In this document: one piece after another, positions 36,817-45,575 of the stretch
How the letters are laid out: each line of letters starts with the position of its first letter
How positions within the stretch are numbered: the stretch's first letter is position 1
DNA from: Mogibacterium timidum ATCC 33093
GTDB taxonomy: Bacteria > Bacillota > Clostridia > Peptostreptococcales > Anaerovoracaceae
Reading direction: 5' to 3'
NCBI RefSeq assembly: GCF_000525775.1
Contig: NZ_JALU01000027.1
Span: 1-64,000, forward strand
DNA: 64,000 bases
Translations under genes and position numbers: made by a program
The notes under the pieces: model-generated
What the model was told of the DNA's origin: nothing
What the model saw: only the letters and a program-made list of their open reading frames with translations
Databases searched by the model: none

Positions 36817-38105
36817 TGGCGAGAGATGCTTACTATACAACTATCGGAGAACTCGCTGCGGCAGGTACGATTCCGTCTGAACTGATTGGTAACGATCACC
36901 TGGTATACAGTTCACCGGCGACGCTGACATATAATTCTCCCGGCGCGCAGGGCTTCGGCGTCAAGCGGGCAGGACTCGTGATACCGGAATCGGTGATGCT
37001 GGTCGTTGCACCGGCATGCTGCGGCCGTAACACCACGATTCTCGCGGACGAGGGCGGCTACAGCGACAGGATGTTCTTCCTCCAAATGAGCGAAACCGAT
37101 CTGGTCACAGGGCGTCACCTCACCGATATACCGCAGGCAATAGAGGAAATCTGCGAGGTGTGCGAGGTCAAGCCCAAGGTTGTGGTCATCTGCATCACAT
37201 GCGTGGATGCACTCCTCGGAACCGACCTGGAACGTGTCTGTCGCAAGGCTGAAGAGCGAACAGGAATTCATGTGGTTCCTACATATATGTATGCGCTGAT
37301 GCGCGAAGGCAAAAATCCACCTATGGTTGCGGTAAGGGAAGCTATCTACTCACTGCTCGAGAAGCGAAAGCCAATAGGCGGGACTGTTAATCTGCTCGGG
37401 AATTTCACCCATCTCGAAGACGATTCGGAGCTATATGATATCCTCGGACAGCTTGGAGTCAAGACAATCCATGAGGTAGGGAGGAAGACAACCCTCGATG
37501 ATTATATGGAGATGGGCGGAGCCGACTTCAACCTGATATTAAATCCTGAGTCAAGGAAGGCTGCGTTTGCGCTGGAGGCGAGATTGGGAATACCATATGC
37601 AGAGCTAAGCAGACTGTATGAAATAGATAGAATTCGCCGTCAATATGCGCTTTTTGCTGCGGCCCTCGGAAGTGCTATCGATGATTCGGAATACTACAAC
37701 GAGGCGAATGATGCCTGTGCGAGGCTGCAGAGGGAGTGCGAGGGCAGGACTTTTGCAATAGGTCAGGTAGTAAATGGAAATTCTATCGAGATGGCACTTG
37801 CACTCGAAAAGCTGGGGCTGCGCGTCAAGGCAGTTTTTGCAAATATAAGTGGCGATGACTTCCCGTTTATCAACGAACTCGCAGAGCTCAATCCGGAGTT
37901 AAAGGTATATTCGACGTTGTCTCCGACGATGATGAACTATGATGGCAGTGAAAAGGTCGATATATCTATTGGAATTGACGCACAGTTCTACTATCCTGAA
38001 TCGATAAATGTGCACTGGAATGACGAGATTCAGCCGTTTGGCTACAAAGGACTGGTCCACTTTGTTGAGGCGGTAGAGAGGAGGCTCGCTGATGAAAGGG
38101 CTTAG
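36816..38105 (+). CDS. Nitrogenase-like component 1, D-type subunit (operon 1)
   Basis: 429 aa. Cys68-Cys69 (APACCGRNT) and Cys126/Cys129 (CITCVDALLGTD) match the second and third P-cluster-type ligands of NifD. The first ligand position appears as NSPG (Ser41) rather than Cys, unlike the operon 2 paralogue, so the cluster may have an altered coordination. Later motifs are LLGNFTHLEDD and FAIGQVVNGNSIEMAL. It overlaps the K gene by 14 bp. The homologous families reduce tetrapyrroles or C-S bonds, and the substrate here is not evident. Confidence 0.82.
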   Translation: MARDAYYTTIGELAAAGTIPSELIGNDHLVYSSPATLTYNSPGAQGFGVKRAGLVIPESVMLVVAPACCGRNTTILADEGGYSDRMFFLQMSETDLVTGRHLTDIPQAIEEICEVCEVKPKVVVICITCVDALLGTDLERVCRKAEERTGIHVVPTYMYALMREGKNPPMVAVREAIYSLLEKRKPIGGTVNLLGNFTHLEDDSELYDILGQLGVKTIHEVGRKTTLDDYMEMGGADFNLILNPESRKAAFALEARLGIPYAELSRLYEIDRIRRQYALFAAALGSAIDDSEYYNEANDACARLQRECEGRTFAIGQVVNGNSIEMALALEKLGLRVKAVFANISGDDFPFINELAELNPELKVYSTLSPTMMNYDGSEKVDISIGIDAQFYYPESINVHWNDEIQPFGYKGLVHFVEAVERRLADERA

Positions 38106-39414
38106 GAAATATCTATCGCCGTTCACACCGGATCAGTCGGGAGCCGTTTCGGTGCTGTTCCACTACGGCGGAATGCTGATAATAATGGATGCCGGCGGTT
38201 GTGTCGGTAATATCTGCGGATATGACGAGCCGCGCTGGGAGAAGGAGAAGAGCGCGATTTTCAGTGCCGGACTCAGAGACCTGGATGCGATTCTCGGACG
38301 CGACGAGCTCCTGATCAAGAAGACCAAGGATGCATTGCGAGATGTGGATGCTAAGTTCGTCGGACTGATCGGGACACCGGTTCCGTCGGTGATTGCGACG
38401 GATTACAGGGCGCTCAAGAGGCTGATGGAAGAGGATTACGGGCTTCCTGTCGTGTCGGTCGAGACGAACGGAATCGACCTCTATGACGATGGTATAAGCA
38501 AGGCTTTTTTGCAGCTGTTCAAAAGCTACATGCCGGAAAACGGCGGCTCCGGAGCAAAGGTACTGAATTCAGGGAGTTCGATGGAAGCAGCAGGATTGTC
38601 AGCTGATGAACCGGTCGAGGACGGCCCCAATGCCGATACTGATTCAAATGTGGAAGCGCCGGTAAGCGATGCGGATGACGCATGCAGTAGAGATAACAGA
38701 ACAGGTTGTGTAGGCCGATTGCATTTAACAAATCGGGATGCGGGTGACGTATGCAATAGAAATAATAGAACCGTCGGGGTGATAGGCTTTACACCGCTGG
38801 ATACGCCGGGAAGCGGCGATTATTCAGATATGCTGGCAGCGCTTGCGGAGATGGGAATCGAAAATCCGGTCATATACGGTATCAACGATGACCTCGCAGC
38901 TGTTGGCAAAGCGGCTCGCGTGAACAGGAATATCGTCGTATCTCCCGGTGGAATCAAGGCGGCTCGATGGCTTCGAGATAGATTCGGAGTTCCGTACGAG
39001 ATACGATATCCGCTGCCCGAGGCTCGATTGCAAGACTTTGCCGCAAGGGTATGCAGCCATAATCCGACAAGGGTGCTGATAATACACCAGCAGGTTCTTG
39101 CAAATTCGCTAAGGAGCGTTGTGCTTGATACTGATTCCGACTCTTCGCTTGAATCGGTGGATGTTGCGAGCTGGTTCATGCTGAATAAGGAGGCTAGATT
39201 CGACTCGGATGTAAAGCTGAACGAAGAGGATGATCTCATGAAGCTTGTGGAAGCTCGCGGATACGATATGGTCATTGGCGATCCGCTACTTAAAAGAGCG
39301 TTGCCCGGCTGGCAAGGAACATTCCTCAGCCTGCCGCATTTCGCTATATCCGCTTCACTTTATTCCGCAGACTCTGACGCCGAGTATTGGGAGAAGGCCG
39401 GAGAGGTGCTGTAA
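38092..39414 (+). CDS. Nitrogenase-like component 1, K-type subunit (operon 1)
   Basis: 440 aa. The N-terminal DAGGCVGNICGYDEPRW holds Cys37 and Cys42 and aligns with operon 2 K. A long acidic low-complexity linker at about residues 150-225 contains an imperfect internal repeat (38668 and 38737) and precedes VGVIGFTPLD. The equivalent linker in operon 2 K lies at the same place but has a different sequence. The stop TAA is immediately followed by the TTG start of hypF. Confidence 0.8.
   Translation: MKGLRKYLSPFTPDQSGAVSVLFHYGGMLIIMDAGGCVGNICGYDEPRWEKEKSAIFSAGLRDLDAILGRDELLIKKTKDALRDVDAKFVGLIGTPVPSVIATDYRALKRLMEEDYGLPVVSVETNGIDLYDDGISKAFLQLFKSYMPENGGSGAKVLNSGSSMEAAGLSADEPVEDGPNADTDSNVEAPVSDADDACSRDNRTGCVGRLHLTNRDAGDVCNRNNRTVGVIGFTPLDTPGSGDYSDMLAALAEMGIENPVIYGINDDLAAVGKAARVNRNIVVSPGGIKAARWLRDRFGVPYEIRYPLPEARLQDFAARVCSHNPTRVLIIHQQVLANSLRSVVLDTDSDSSLESVDVASWFMLNKEARFDSDVKLNEEDDLMKLVEARGYDMVIGDPLLKRALPGWQGTFLSLPHFAISASLYSADSDAEYWEKAGEVL
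38668..38771 (+). repeat. Imperfect 35-bp direct repeat in the K-subunit linker (69-bp offset)
   Basis: The segment from 38668 recurs from 38737 with a handful of changes. The offset of 69 bp (23 codons) keeps frame and yields the repeated D-C-R-NRT pattern in the protein. Confidence 0.8.
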
Positions 39415-42066
39415 TTGATAACCAAACTTATTAGGCTTTATGGAATAGTGCAGGGAGTAGGCTTCAGACCATTTGTCAATAGGCTTGCAGATAGATATCA
39501 AATATCCGGAAGCGTCTGTAACAAGGGTTCTTATGTTGAAATTGCAGCTTCTGCTACAGTAGACGTAATAGATGAGTTTATTCATGCACTGGAGGCAGAG
39601 GCTCCTGAGAGATCTGCGATTGTCAAGGTCAAGGTGAAGACGCTTGAGCCCGAGAACGGTGCTCCGGCACCTGAGCTGATAACGGGGCAGAGAGGTGCGG
39701 CTAAGAACAATAACGCAGGATCCGGATTCAAAATATTAGAGAGCAAGCATGAGGAAGGTCAGATATTTGTATCTCCTGATATTGCCATCTGCCCTGATTG
39801 CGCCAGAGAGCTGTACAATCCTGATGACAGGAGATATCTGCATCCCTTTATCAACTGCACACAGTGCGGTCCCAGATTAACAATTCTGGATTCTATGCCT
39901 TATGATAGAGATAAAACCAGCATGGCCGATTTTCCTATGTGCGAGGACTGCAATCATGAATATACGGATATGAATTCGAGGCGGTATCACGCACAGCCTG
40001 TATGCTGCAATGATTGCGGGCCGGAGCTCTACACACTCGGCGGCGTGGCCGAAGTCGGAGCGGTTAGTCCGCACACCGTAGAATGTGATGCGGCACAAGC
40101 TGATTCTCGTATCGAGCAGGGTGCCGAATCCGAGGCCGTGACCGACAGTCCGTGCACCGGGGAATATGGCGCAGCACAAGCTGATGCTCATATCAAGCAG
40201 GGTGCCGAATCCGAGGCCGGAATCTACAGGCCGCGTGCTAAGGAATATGGCACGGCGGCTCTGCTCAGGACCAGGGCTGTGATTAGATCCGGCGGCATCG
40301 CTGCTATCAAGGGGATTGGAGGGTTTCATCTGTGCTGCGACGCCGCGAATGAAGCAGCGGTTCGGCGCCTCAGACAGCTGAAGGCGCGCCCGATGAAGCC
40401 GTTTGCTGTGATGATGCGGGATCCGGATGTGGTTGCGCGCGAATGTGAGCCGGAGGCGGAGATGATGACGCTGCTTACCGGACCGCAGAAACCGATCATA
40501 CTGATACCTAAGAAATCTGAGAGACTGAGTTCAGGCATAGAGCTTCAGAAGCATGATATTTCGGTGACTGATAATGAGGAACAATCAGTTCAGGGAACTA
40601 GAGTTGCAGCATCAGTAGCCCCACACAATCCTAACCTGGGGGTTATGCTGCCGTACACACCGGTGCATATGCTGCTCTTCGATTATCCGGGGGATGAGCC
40701 GATTTCTGATGTGTTGGTGATGACTAGCGGCAACCCTTCAGGAGCCCCAATCTGCATGAATGATGAAGAGGCATCAGGGTACTTGGCGCCAATGTGCGAT
40801 ATAATACTCTCAAATTCCAGAGAAATTCGCATTAGAGCCGACGATACCGTAATGGCATTTTATGACCATAGACCGTATATGATCAGGCGTTCCAGAGGAT
40901 ATTCGCCATTACCGATTGTTGCAAAGGAAGAAAGTAATCACGCGGTACTCGGGATAGGGGGGGAACTCAAAAACGCCTTTTGCCTAAGTGCAAAAGGGTT
41001 ATATTATCCATCGCCATATATCGGAGATATGGCTGATATGAGGAGCGTTCGGGCACTTGATGCAGCAGTGCGTAGGATGGAAAGACTTTTTGAGATTAAA
41101 CCTGAGATGATAGTGAGCGACATGCACCCCGGATATAATACGAGTGAGATGGCGAAAGTGATAGCAGAGCGGGAAGGAGTACCGGTTATGGAGGTTCAGC
41201 ACCATCATGCGCACATGGTTGCATGCATGGCAGAAAACGAGTATGAGGGCACTGCTCTTGGAGTGACTTTTGATGGGACCGGTTATGGACCGGACGGTAC
41301 GATATGGGGCGGAGAGTTTTTGCTGGGTGATGCAAATAGCTTTGAAAGGGTTGGAAATATCACGCCGTTCATGCATGCCGGCGGGGACATCGCATCCAGG
41401 GAAGGATGGCGGATTGCCTACTCAATAATCAGCACAGCGCTCGGAAGTGAGCCGGCCGGACGCATCGCCGCGACGCTCGGGCTCGGCGATGCGCAGGGCA
41501 GACGCAGCATCGACTTCATGCTCGGCAACAACGTCAATACAGTCAAGTCGACAAGTGCCGGCAGACTCTTTGATGCAGTCAGCGCAGTGCTCGGTATCAA
41601 GGCATCCGGCACCTTCGAAGGCGAGGCTTCAATGGCGCTCCAGTTCGCAGCCGAACGCGCCGAAGCACAAGGAATAAGCCTCGCTCCATATGCGGGCAGG
41701 CTGATCAATATCGATCAAGACCGATTCGAGCTGTGTACAGACACCTTGCTCATGGAGCTGGCGGCAAGGCGACTGTCCGGCCAGGATATAGATCAGCTAG
41801 CTTATTTCTTCCATAAGGCGCTGGCTGATATGATCGTAATGTCGTGCTGCTACCAGCGCACCAGAACAGCCACCGATGTAGTAGCGCTGTCAGGCGGCGT
41901 GTTCCAAAACCTGCTGTTGCTGAGGCTGGTAGATGAAGGCTTGAGGCGCGAAGGATTCAGAGTACTCAAGCACTCTATGGTGCCGACCAATGACGGCGGT
42001 ATAGCTCTCGGACAGGCAGCAGCAGGAATAGCTGCACTTGAGAATCAGAGCCAATCAGAGTTATAG
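39415..42066 (+). CDS. hypF: HypF carbamoyltransferase, enlarged by linkers
   Basis: Makes thiocyanate-bound CN donor groups from carbamoyl phosphate and ATP for the Fe(CN)2CO unit of [NiFe]-hydrogenase. Domains in order: acylphosphatase (GIVQGVGFRPFV), two zinc-finger pairs (CPDCAREL...CTQCG and CEDCNHEY...CNDCG), YrdC-like, and Kae1-like with VQHHHAHMVACMAE and TFDGTGYGPDG. At 883 aa it exceeds the usual ~750 because of an insert near residues 75-115 and an 81-bp tandem repeat after the zinc fingers. It starts at TTG 39415, directly after the K-subunit stop, with GAGAGGTG upstream, so it is coupled to the nitrogenase-like operon. Confidence 0.92.
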   Translation: MITKLIRLYGIVQGVGFRPFVNRLADRYQISGSVCNKGSYVEIAASATVDVIDEFIHALEAEAPERSAIVKVKVKTLEPENGAPAPELITGQRGAAKNNNAGSGFKILESKHEEGQIFVSPDIAICPDCARELYNPDDRRYLHPFINCTQCGPRLTILDSMPYDRDKTSMADFPMCEDCNHEYTDMNSRRYHAQPVCCNDCGPELYTLGGVAEVGAVSPHTVECDAAQADSRIEQGAESEAVTDSPCTGEYGAAQADAHIKQGAESEAGIYRPRAKEYGTAALLRTRAVIRSGGIAAIKGIGGFHLCCDAANEAAVRRLRQLKARPMKPFAVMMRDPDVVARECEPEAEMMTLLTGPQKPIILIPKKSERLSSGIELQKHDISVTDNEEQSVQGTRVAASVAPHNPNLGVMLPYTPVHMLLFDYPGDEPISDVLVMTSGNPSGAPICMNDEEASGYLAPMCDIILSNSREIRIRADDTVMAFYDHRPYMIRRSRGYSPLPIVAKEESNHAVLGIGGELKNAFCLSAKGLYYPSPYIGDMADMRSVRALDAAVRRMERLFEIKPEMIVSDMHPGYNTSEMAKVIAEREGVPVMEVQHHHAHMVACMAENEYEGTALGVTFDGTGYGPDGTIWGGEFLLGDANSFERVGNITPFMHAGGDIASREGWRIAYSIISTALGSEPAGRIAATLGLGDAQGRRSIDFMLGNNVNTVKSTSAGRLFDAVSAVLGIKASGTFEGEASMALQFAAERAEAQGISLAPYAGRLINIDQDRFELCTDTLLMELAARRLSGQDIDQLAYFFHKALADMIVMSCCYQRTRTATDVVALSGGVFQNLLLLRLVDEGLRREGFRVLKHSMVPTNDGGIALGQAAAGIAALENQSQSEL
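40012..40254 (+). repeat. 81-bp tandem repeat inside hypF
   Basis: About 2.5 imperfect copies of an 81-bp (27-codon) unit; anchor points GCACAAGCTGAT at 40093 and 40174, and GGAATATGGC at 40161 and 40242. Each unit encodes an acidic segment with QAD..I.QGAES. It sits between the zinc fingers and the YrdC domain. The left boundary is approximate. Confidence 0.75.
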
Positions 42067-42113
42067 AGTCAATCAGGGTGTATCGGAGTTATAGAGCTAA
42101 TTAGGGTACAATA
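42058..42113 (+). repeat. 28-bp tandem duplication over the hypF stop
   Basis: GAGTTATAGAG at 42058 is repeated at 42086 with similar following sequence. The first copy contains the hypF stop codon TAG. Confidence 0.7.
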
Positions 42114-42145
42114 GAATTAGATGACAAAATGATGGAGGTGCACTT

Positions 42146-42361
42146 ATGTGCGTGGGATTAAGAGCAAAGGTTGCCAATATTGAAGATAATATGGCTGTTA
42201 TTGACGCCGGCGGTGTCAAGAGGCGCGTCTCGGCGGAGCTGATTTCCGATCTTGCTCCCGGAGACTACGTCATGGTACATGCGGGACTTGCAATTGCCAG
42301 GATTGCAGGCGATGATGCTGCAGAAGCTGATTCGGTCATGGAGGAAATAGATGCCAATTAA
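42146..42361 (+). CDS. hypC: HypC-family chaperone
   Basis: 71-aa HypC/HybG-type protein. The essential N-terminal Cys is Cys2 (MCVGLRAKV) and the OB-like core ends with GDYVMVHAGLAIARI. HypC carries the iron centre between HypD and the target enzyme's large subunit. GGAGGTG lies about 8 bases before the ATG. Its 3' end overlaps hypD by 11 bp. No hydrogenase large subunit is nearby. Confidence 0.93.
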   Translation: MCVGLRAKVANIEDNMAVIDAGGVKRRVSAELISDLAPGDYVMVHAGLAIARIAGDDAAEADSVMEEIDAN

Positions 42362-43418
42362 TGAGAGTGCCACAAAGGCACGTGACATTATTACTTCGTA
42401 TAACGGATCAAAACTCCGCATCATGGAGGTGTGCGGGACGCATACGCATGAGATTTTTAAGCTTGGCATCAGGAGACTGCTGCCGGACAGTATAGAGCTG
42501 ATCTCGGGACCGGGCTGTCCGGTTTGCGTTACGCCTATATCGTATATAGATGAGGCGGTGATGTTGGCTCTGGACAAGCACGTGACAATCACGACCTTTG
42601 GTGATCTGATCAGAGTTCCCGGAACGGAGATGAGCCTGGCAGGAGCGCGCAGCAAGGGGGCAAAGGTAAATGTCGTATACTCGCCGCTCGACTCGCTTGA
42701 GTATGCGAAGAAACATCCCGATGAGCAGGTTGTGTTCCTTGCAGTCGGATTTGAGACCACTACACCGGGCAGTGTGATGTCTGTGCGCGAAGCACAAAAG
42801 GCCGGGGCGCAGAATTTCTCGATTTTAACTGCCAACAAAACGATGTTCAATGCGTATCTGGCGCTCAAGGTAAGTGCGGATGCGTTCCTGTATCCGGGTC
42901 ATGTCAGTACGATGACCGGCATGGCGGATTACTACAGGCTGCGGGATGAGTATGGTATTTCCGGTGTAGTCGCCGGATTTACAGGATCTGAGGTACTGGT
43001 TGCGCTTGCAGCCATAATCAAAAAGGTCGAAGAAGGAGAACCGTTTGCGCTGAATTGCTATCCGGCAGTAGTTACCGAAGAGGGTAGTCCGACTGCTCGC
43101 AAGCTGGTCGATTCACTGATGGAGCCGTGCGATTCGGAATGGCGCGGACTTGGAGTTATCAAGAATTCCGGGCTAAAGCTCAGACCCGAATATTCGGAAT
43201 ATGATGCGCGCATAAAGTTTGATTTGCCCGAGCTTGAAGGCACACCGAATCCTGCCTGCAGGTGTGGCGAGGTGCTGCTCGGCAAATTTAAGCCGTATGA
43301 CTGTAAGGTGTTCGGCAAGGGCTGTACGCCTGAGCATCCAATCGGTGCGTGCATGGTGTCCGGCGAGGGCGCGTGCTCGGCGTTCTATAAATACGGAGGC
43401 GACATATGGAACAGATAA
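42351..43418 (+). CDS. hypD: HypD, Fe(CN)2CO assembly protein
   Basis: 355 aa. It contains the conserved HypD Cys motifs MEVCGTHTHE, GPGCPVC and the C-terminal CRCGEVLLGKF...CKVFGKGCTPEHPIGACMVS, which bind a [4Fe-4S] cluster and the iron scaffold. GGAGG in the hypC end is its ribosome binding site. It overlaps hypE by 13 bp. The complex with HypC assembles Fe(CN)2CO. Confidence 0.95.
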   Translation: MPINESATKARDIITSYNGSKLRIMEVCGTHTHEIFKLGIRRLLPDSIELISGPGCPVCVTPISYIDEAVMLALDKHVTITTFGDLIRVPGTEMSLAGARSKGAKVNVVYSPLDSLEYAKKHPDEQVVFLAVGFETTTPGSVMSVREAQKAGAQNFSILTANKTMFNAYLALKVSADAFLYPGHVSTMTGMADYYRLRDEYGISGVVAGFTGSEVLVALAAIIKKVEEGEPFALNCYPAVVTEEGSPTARKLVDSLMEPCDSEWRGLGVIKNSGLKLRPEYSEYDARIKFDLPELEGTPNPACRCGEVLLGKFKPYDCKVFGKGCTPEHPIGACMVSGEGACSAFYKYGGDIWNR

Positions 43419-44410
43419 TAACTCTGGCTCACGGAGCAGGTGGCAAGCAGACATCCGATCTGATTGGCGGGATTTTTAAAAAATATTTTGACAACGAATA
43501 CTTGACTTCTGACGACGCTGCGGTTCTGCCGTCGCCAACCGGCAGGATGGCAATGTCAACAGACGGATTTATCGTATCTCCGGCAGAGTTCCCCGGCGGA
43601 AACATCGGTAAGCTCTCCATCTGCGGCACTGTCAACGACCTGGCGTGCATGGGTGCAAAGCCGCTGTATATCTCATGCGCTTTCGTAATCGAGGAAGGCT
43701 TCCCCCTGGCGAAGCTCGACCGCATCGCTGCCGCTATGGCCAAGACGGCTCACGAGGTTGGAATTTCAATCGTTTCCGGAGATACTAAGGTTGCAGGGAG
43801 GGGACAGGTCGACGGTGTGTTCATCACGACGACCGGAGTCGGTGAGATAATTGAAGGTGTGAACCCGACCGGTACAAATGCCAAGCCCGGTGACAAGATT
43901 ATAGTCACCGGCGATATAGGCCGTCACGGCTGCACTATCCTGCTTGAGCGAGATCGCTATGGCATGGAGGCCAACGTGACAAGCGATTGTGCACCTCTAT
44001 GGAGCGCAGTTCATGCAGCTCTCGATGCAGCTCCGGATATCCACGTCATTCGCGATGCGACTCGCGGCGGTGTCGGGACTGTTCTATATGAGATTGCTGA
44101 CCAGAGCAATGTGGGCGTCAGGCTCGACACCGAGTCCATTCCACTCGACTCTGAGGTTGCGGGTATCACCGGAATACTGGGTCTGGAGCCGCTGTACCTG
44201 GCCTGTGAGGGCAGACTTGTGATGTTCGTTCCTGCAAAATCCGCTGACGATGTACTCGCAGCACTCCGCAGCTCCGACCACACAGAGGGGGCAGTGGTAA
44301 TAGGTGAGGCGATGTCAGAGATGCCGGGGCATGTAATAATGACGACTGAAATTGGCACAGAGACTTTGCTGCCGCCACCAAGCGGCGAGCTGCTGCCAAG
44401 GATCTGCTAG
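43406..44410 (+). CDS. hypE: HypE carbamoyl dehydratase
   Basis: 334-aa PurM-like ATPase. It receives a carbamoyl group from HypF on the C-terminal Cys (PRIC ends the protein, Cys334) and dehydrates it to thiocyanate. The N-terminal AHGAGGKQTSDLI and DDAAVLP motifs are typical. It is the last gene of the long rightward unit. hypA and hypB, needed for nickel insertion, are absent from the window. Confidence 0.95.
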   Translation: MEQIITLAHGAGGKQTSDLIGGIFKKYFDNEYLTSDDAAVLPSPTGRMAMSTDGFIVSPAEFPGGNIGKLSICGTVNDLACMGAKPLYISCAFVIEEGFPLAKLDRIAAAMAKTAHEVGISIVSGDTKVAGRGQVDGVFITTTGVGEIIEGVNPTGTNAKPGDKIIVTGDIGRHGCTILLERDRYGMEANVTSDCAPLWSAVHAALDAAPDIHVIRDATRGGVGTVLYEIADQSNVGVRLDTESIPLDSEVAGITGILGLEPLYLACEGRLVMFVPAKSADDVLAALRSSDHTEGAVVIGEAMSEMPGHVIMTTEIGTETLLPPPSGELLPRIC

Positions 44411-44548
44411 CGAGACAGTGTAAGACCGAAAGCGTCAGTGTTGGCAGAGTTTGCGGCGACTGTTACGGCTATAGGCTATAAACGATAGACTGTTTAGCGG
44501 AATTTTAAGTGCTGACAAAAAACATACTGACAAAAAATTAAAAAATAC

Positions 44549-44577
44549 TGGACAAGGTCCGTTATATTATGTATACT
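44549..44577 (+). promoter_or_regulatory. Promoter of the tRNA-Glu gene
   Basis: -35 TGGACA (44549-44554), 17-bp spacer, -10 TATACT (44572-44577). An inverted repeat TTTCGTGTC...GACACGAAA (44579-44604) follows at the start site. Confidence 0.75.
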
Positions 44578-44607
44578 GTTTCGTGTCGCAATCGTGACAC
44601 GAAATAT

Positions 44608-44682
44608 GCCGCATTGGTCAAGAGGTTAAGACGCAGCCCTCTCACGGCTGAATCTCGGGTTCGATTCCCGGATGCGGTACCA
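44608..44682 (+). tRNA. tRNA-Glu (CTC anticodon)
   Basis: Cloverleaf with acceptor GCCGCAT/ATGCGGT (one G-U pair), D-arm GTCAAGAGGTTAAGAC, anticodon stem CAGCC/GGCTG with loop CTCTCAC (anticodon CTC, reads GAG), T-loop GGTTCGATTCC, and encoded CCA at 44680-44682. Confidence 0.93.
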
Positions 44683-44685
44683 AGG

Positions 44686-44725
44686 TTTGAAAAGGCTTGA
44701 AACTGTTGAGTTTCAGGTCTTTTCT
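44686..44725 (+). terminator. Terminator of tRNA-Glu
   Basis: GAAAAG...TGAAAC pairs with GTTTCA...CTTTTC with two internal mismatches, and T-rich sequence follows. Confidence 0.65.
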
Positions 44726-44776
44726 TGTATCTGCTTTAGCAGTGGATTCGCCGAGCGATAACGAGGTGAATCAATA

Positions 44777-44799
44777 AACCACCGGCTCAGCCGGTGGTC
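44777..44799 (+). other. Strong GC-rich hairpin before rsmE
   Basis: CCACCGGC and GCCGGTGG flank TCA, an 8-bp stem (extendable by one A-T pair). No T-run follows. It resembles the subterminal hairpins of IS200/IS605 elements and may be a remnant end, but no transposase or TnpB is nearby. Confidence 0.4.
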
Positions 44800-44828
44800 A
44801 TGATTATATAGGAATACAGGAGAAACCC

Positions 44829-45575
44829 ATGCAACAATACTTCGTATTCGGAAGCCCTGGCTCGGGTACCGTTGAGATTACGGATAAAGACACTCTCAAG
44901 CACATGTTCCGAGTCATGAGGCTTCACACAGGCGATGAGGCCGTGCTCGTCTTCCCTGATGGCATTAAAAGACTGGCAGCCGTTGAGGATGTTGAATCCG
45001 GAACTATGCGCATCATAGAAGAGCTGGATGAAAATGTTGAACTGCCTGTGGATGTGACTGTCGCCTGCGGATTCCCTAAGGGTGACAAATTCCGGTTTAT
45101 AGCTCAGAAAGCCACGGAGTTGGGAGCCGCTGCTATCTGGGGCTTTCCGGCTGAGAGGTCGGTTGTCAAATGGGATGCCAAGAAGCTGACCGGGCTCAAG
45201 GAGAAGCTTGACAAGGTCGTGCAGGGTGCGGCTGAACAGAGCAAGCGCAACCTCATCCCTGAGATTGATCTTGTCGAGCGAAGCAAGGAGCTTGTAGATA
45301 GCTTTGCTGATTTTGACAGAGTATTTGTCGCTTACGAGGAATCCGCCAAGGCGAGAGAAAAGTCAGCGCTTGCTGCGGCGCTCGGGGAAGTCTCGGAGGG
45401 TGACAGACTTCTCTTCATATTTGGACCTGAGGGCGGAATCACGGGTAGGGAGATTGAGAAATTTACAGAAGCCGGTGCAGTCTGCGTCGGACTCGGGCCA
45501 CGCATCATGCGAGCTGAGACAGCGCCGCTGTATGCGTTGTCGTCGGTAAGCTATGCGCTCGAACTTAGCCGTTAG
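44829..45575 (+). CDS. rsmE: 16S rRNA (uracil1498-N3)-methyltransferase
   Basis: 248-aa SPOUT methyltransferase that modifies U1498 of 16S rRNA using SAM. The trefoil-knot motifs LLFIFGPEGG, GLGPRIMRAETAP and the N-terminal PUA-like part with HMFRVMRLHTGD are present. AGGAGA is about 7 bases before the ATG. It is isolated from prmA, its common neighbour. Confidence 0.95.
   Translation: MQQYFVFGSPGSGTVEITDKDTLKHMFRVMRLHTGDEAVLVFPDGIKRLAAVEDVESGTMRIIEELDENVELPVDVTVACGFPKGDKFRFIAQKATELGAAAIWGFPAERSVVKWDAKKLTGLKEKLDKVVQGAAEQSKRNLIPEIDLVERSKELVDSFADFDRVFVAYEESAKAREKSALAAALGEVSEGDRLLFIFGPEGGITGREIEKFTEAGAVCVGLGPRIMRAETAPLYALSSVSYALELSR

Noticed and set aside
32269-39414. True nitrogen fixation genes
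   Set aside because: No nifE, nifN or nifB is present, subunits are shorter, and NifD cofactor ligands are not seen; they are nitrogenase-like only.
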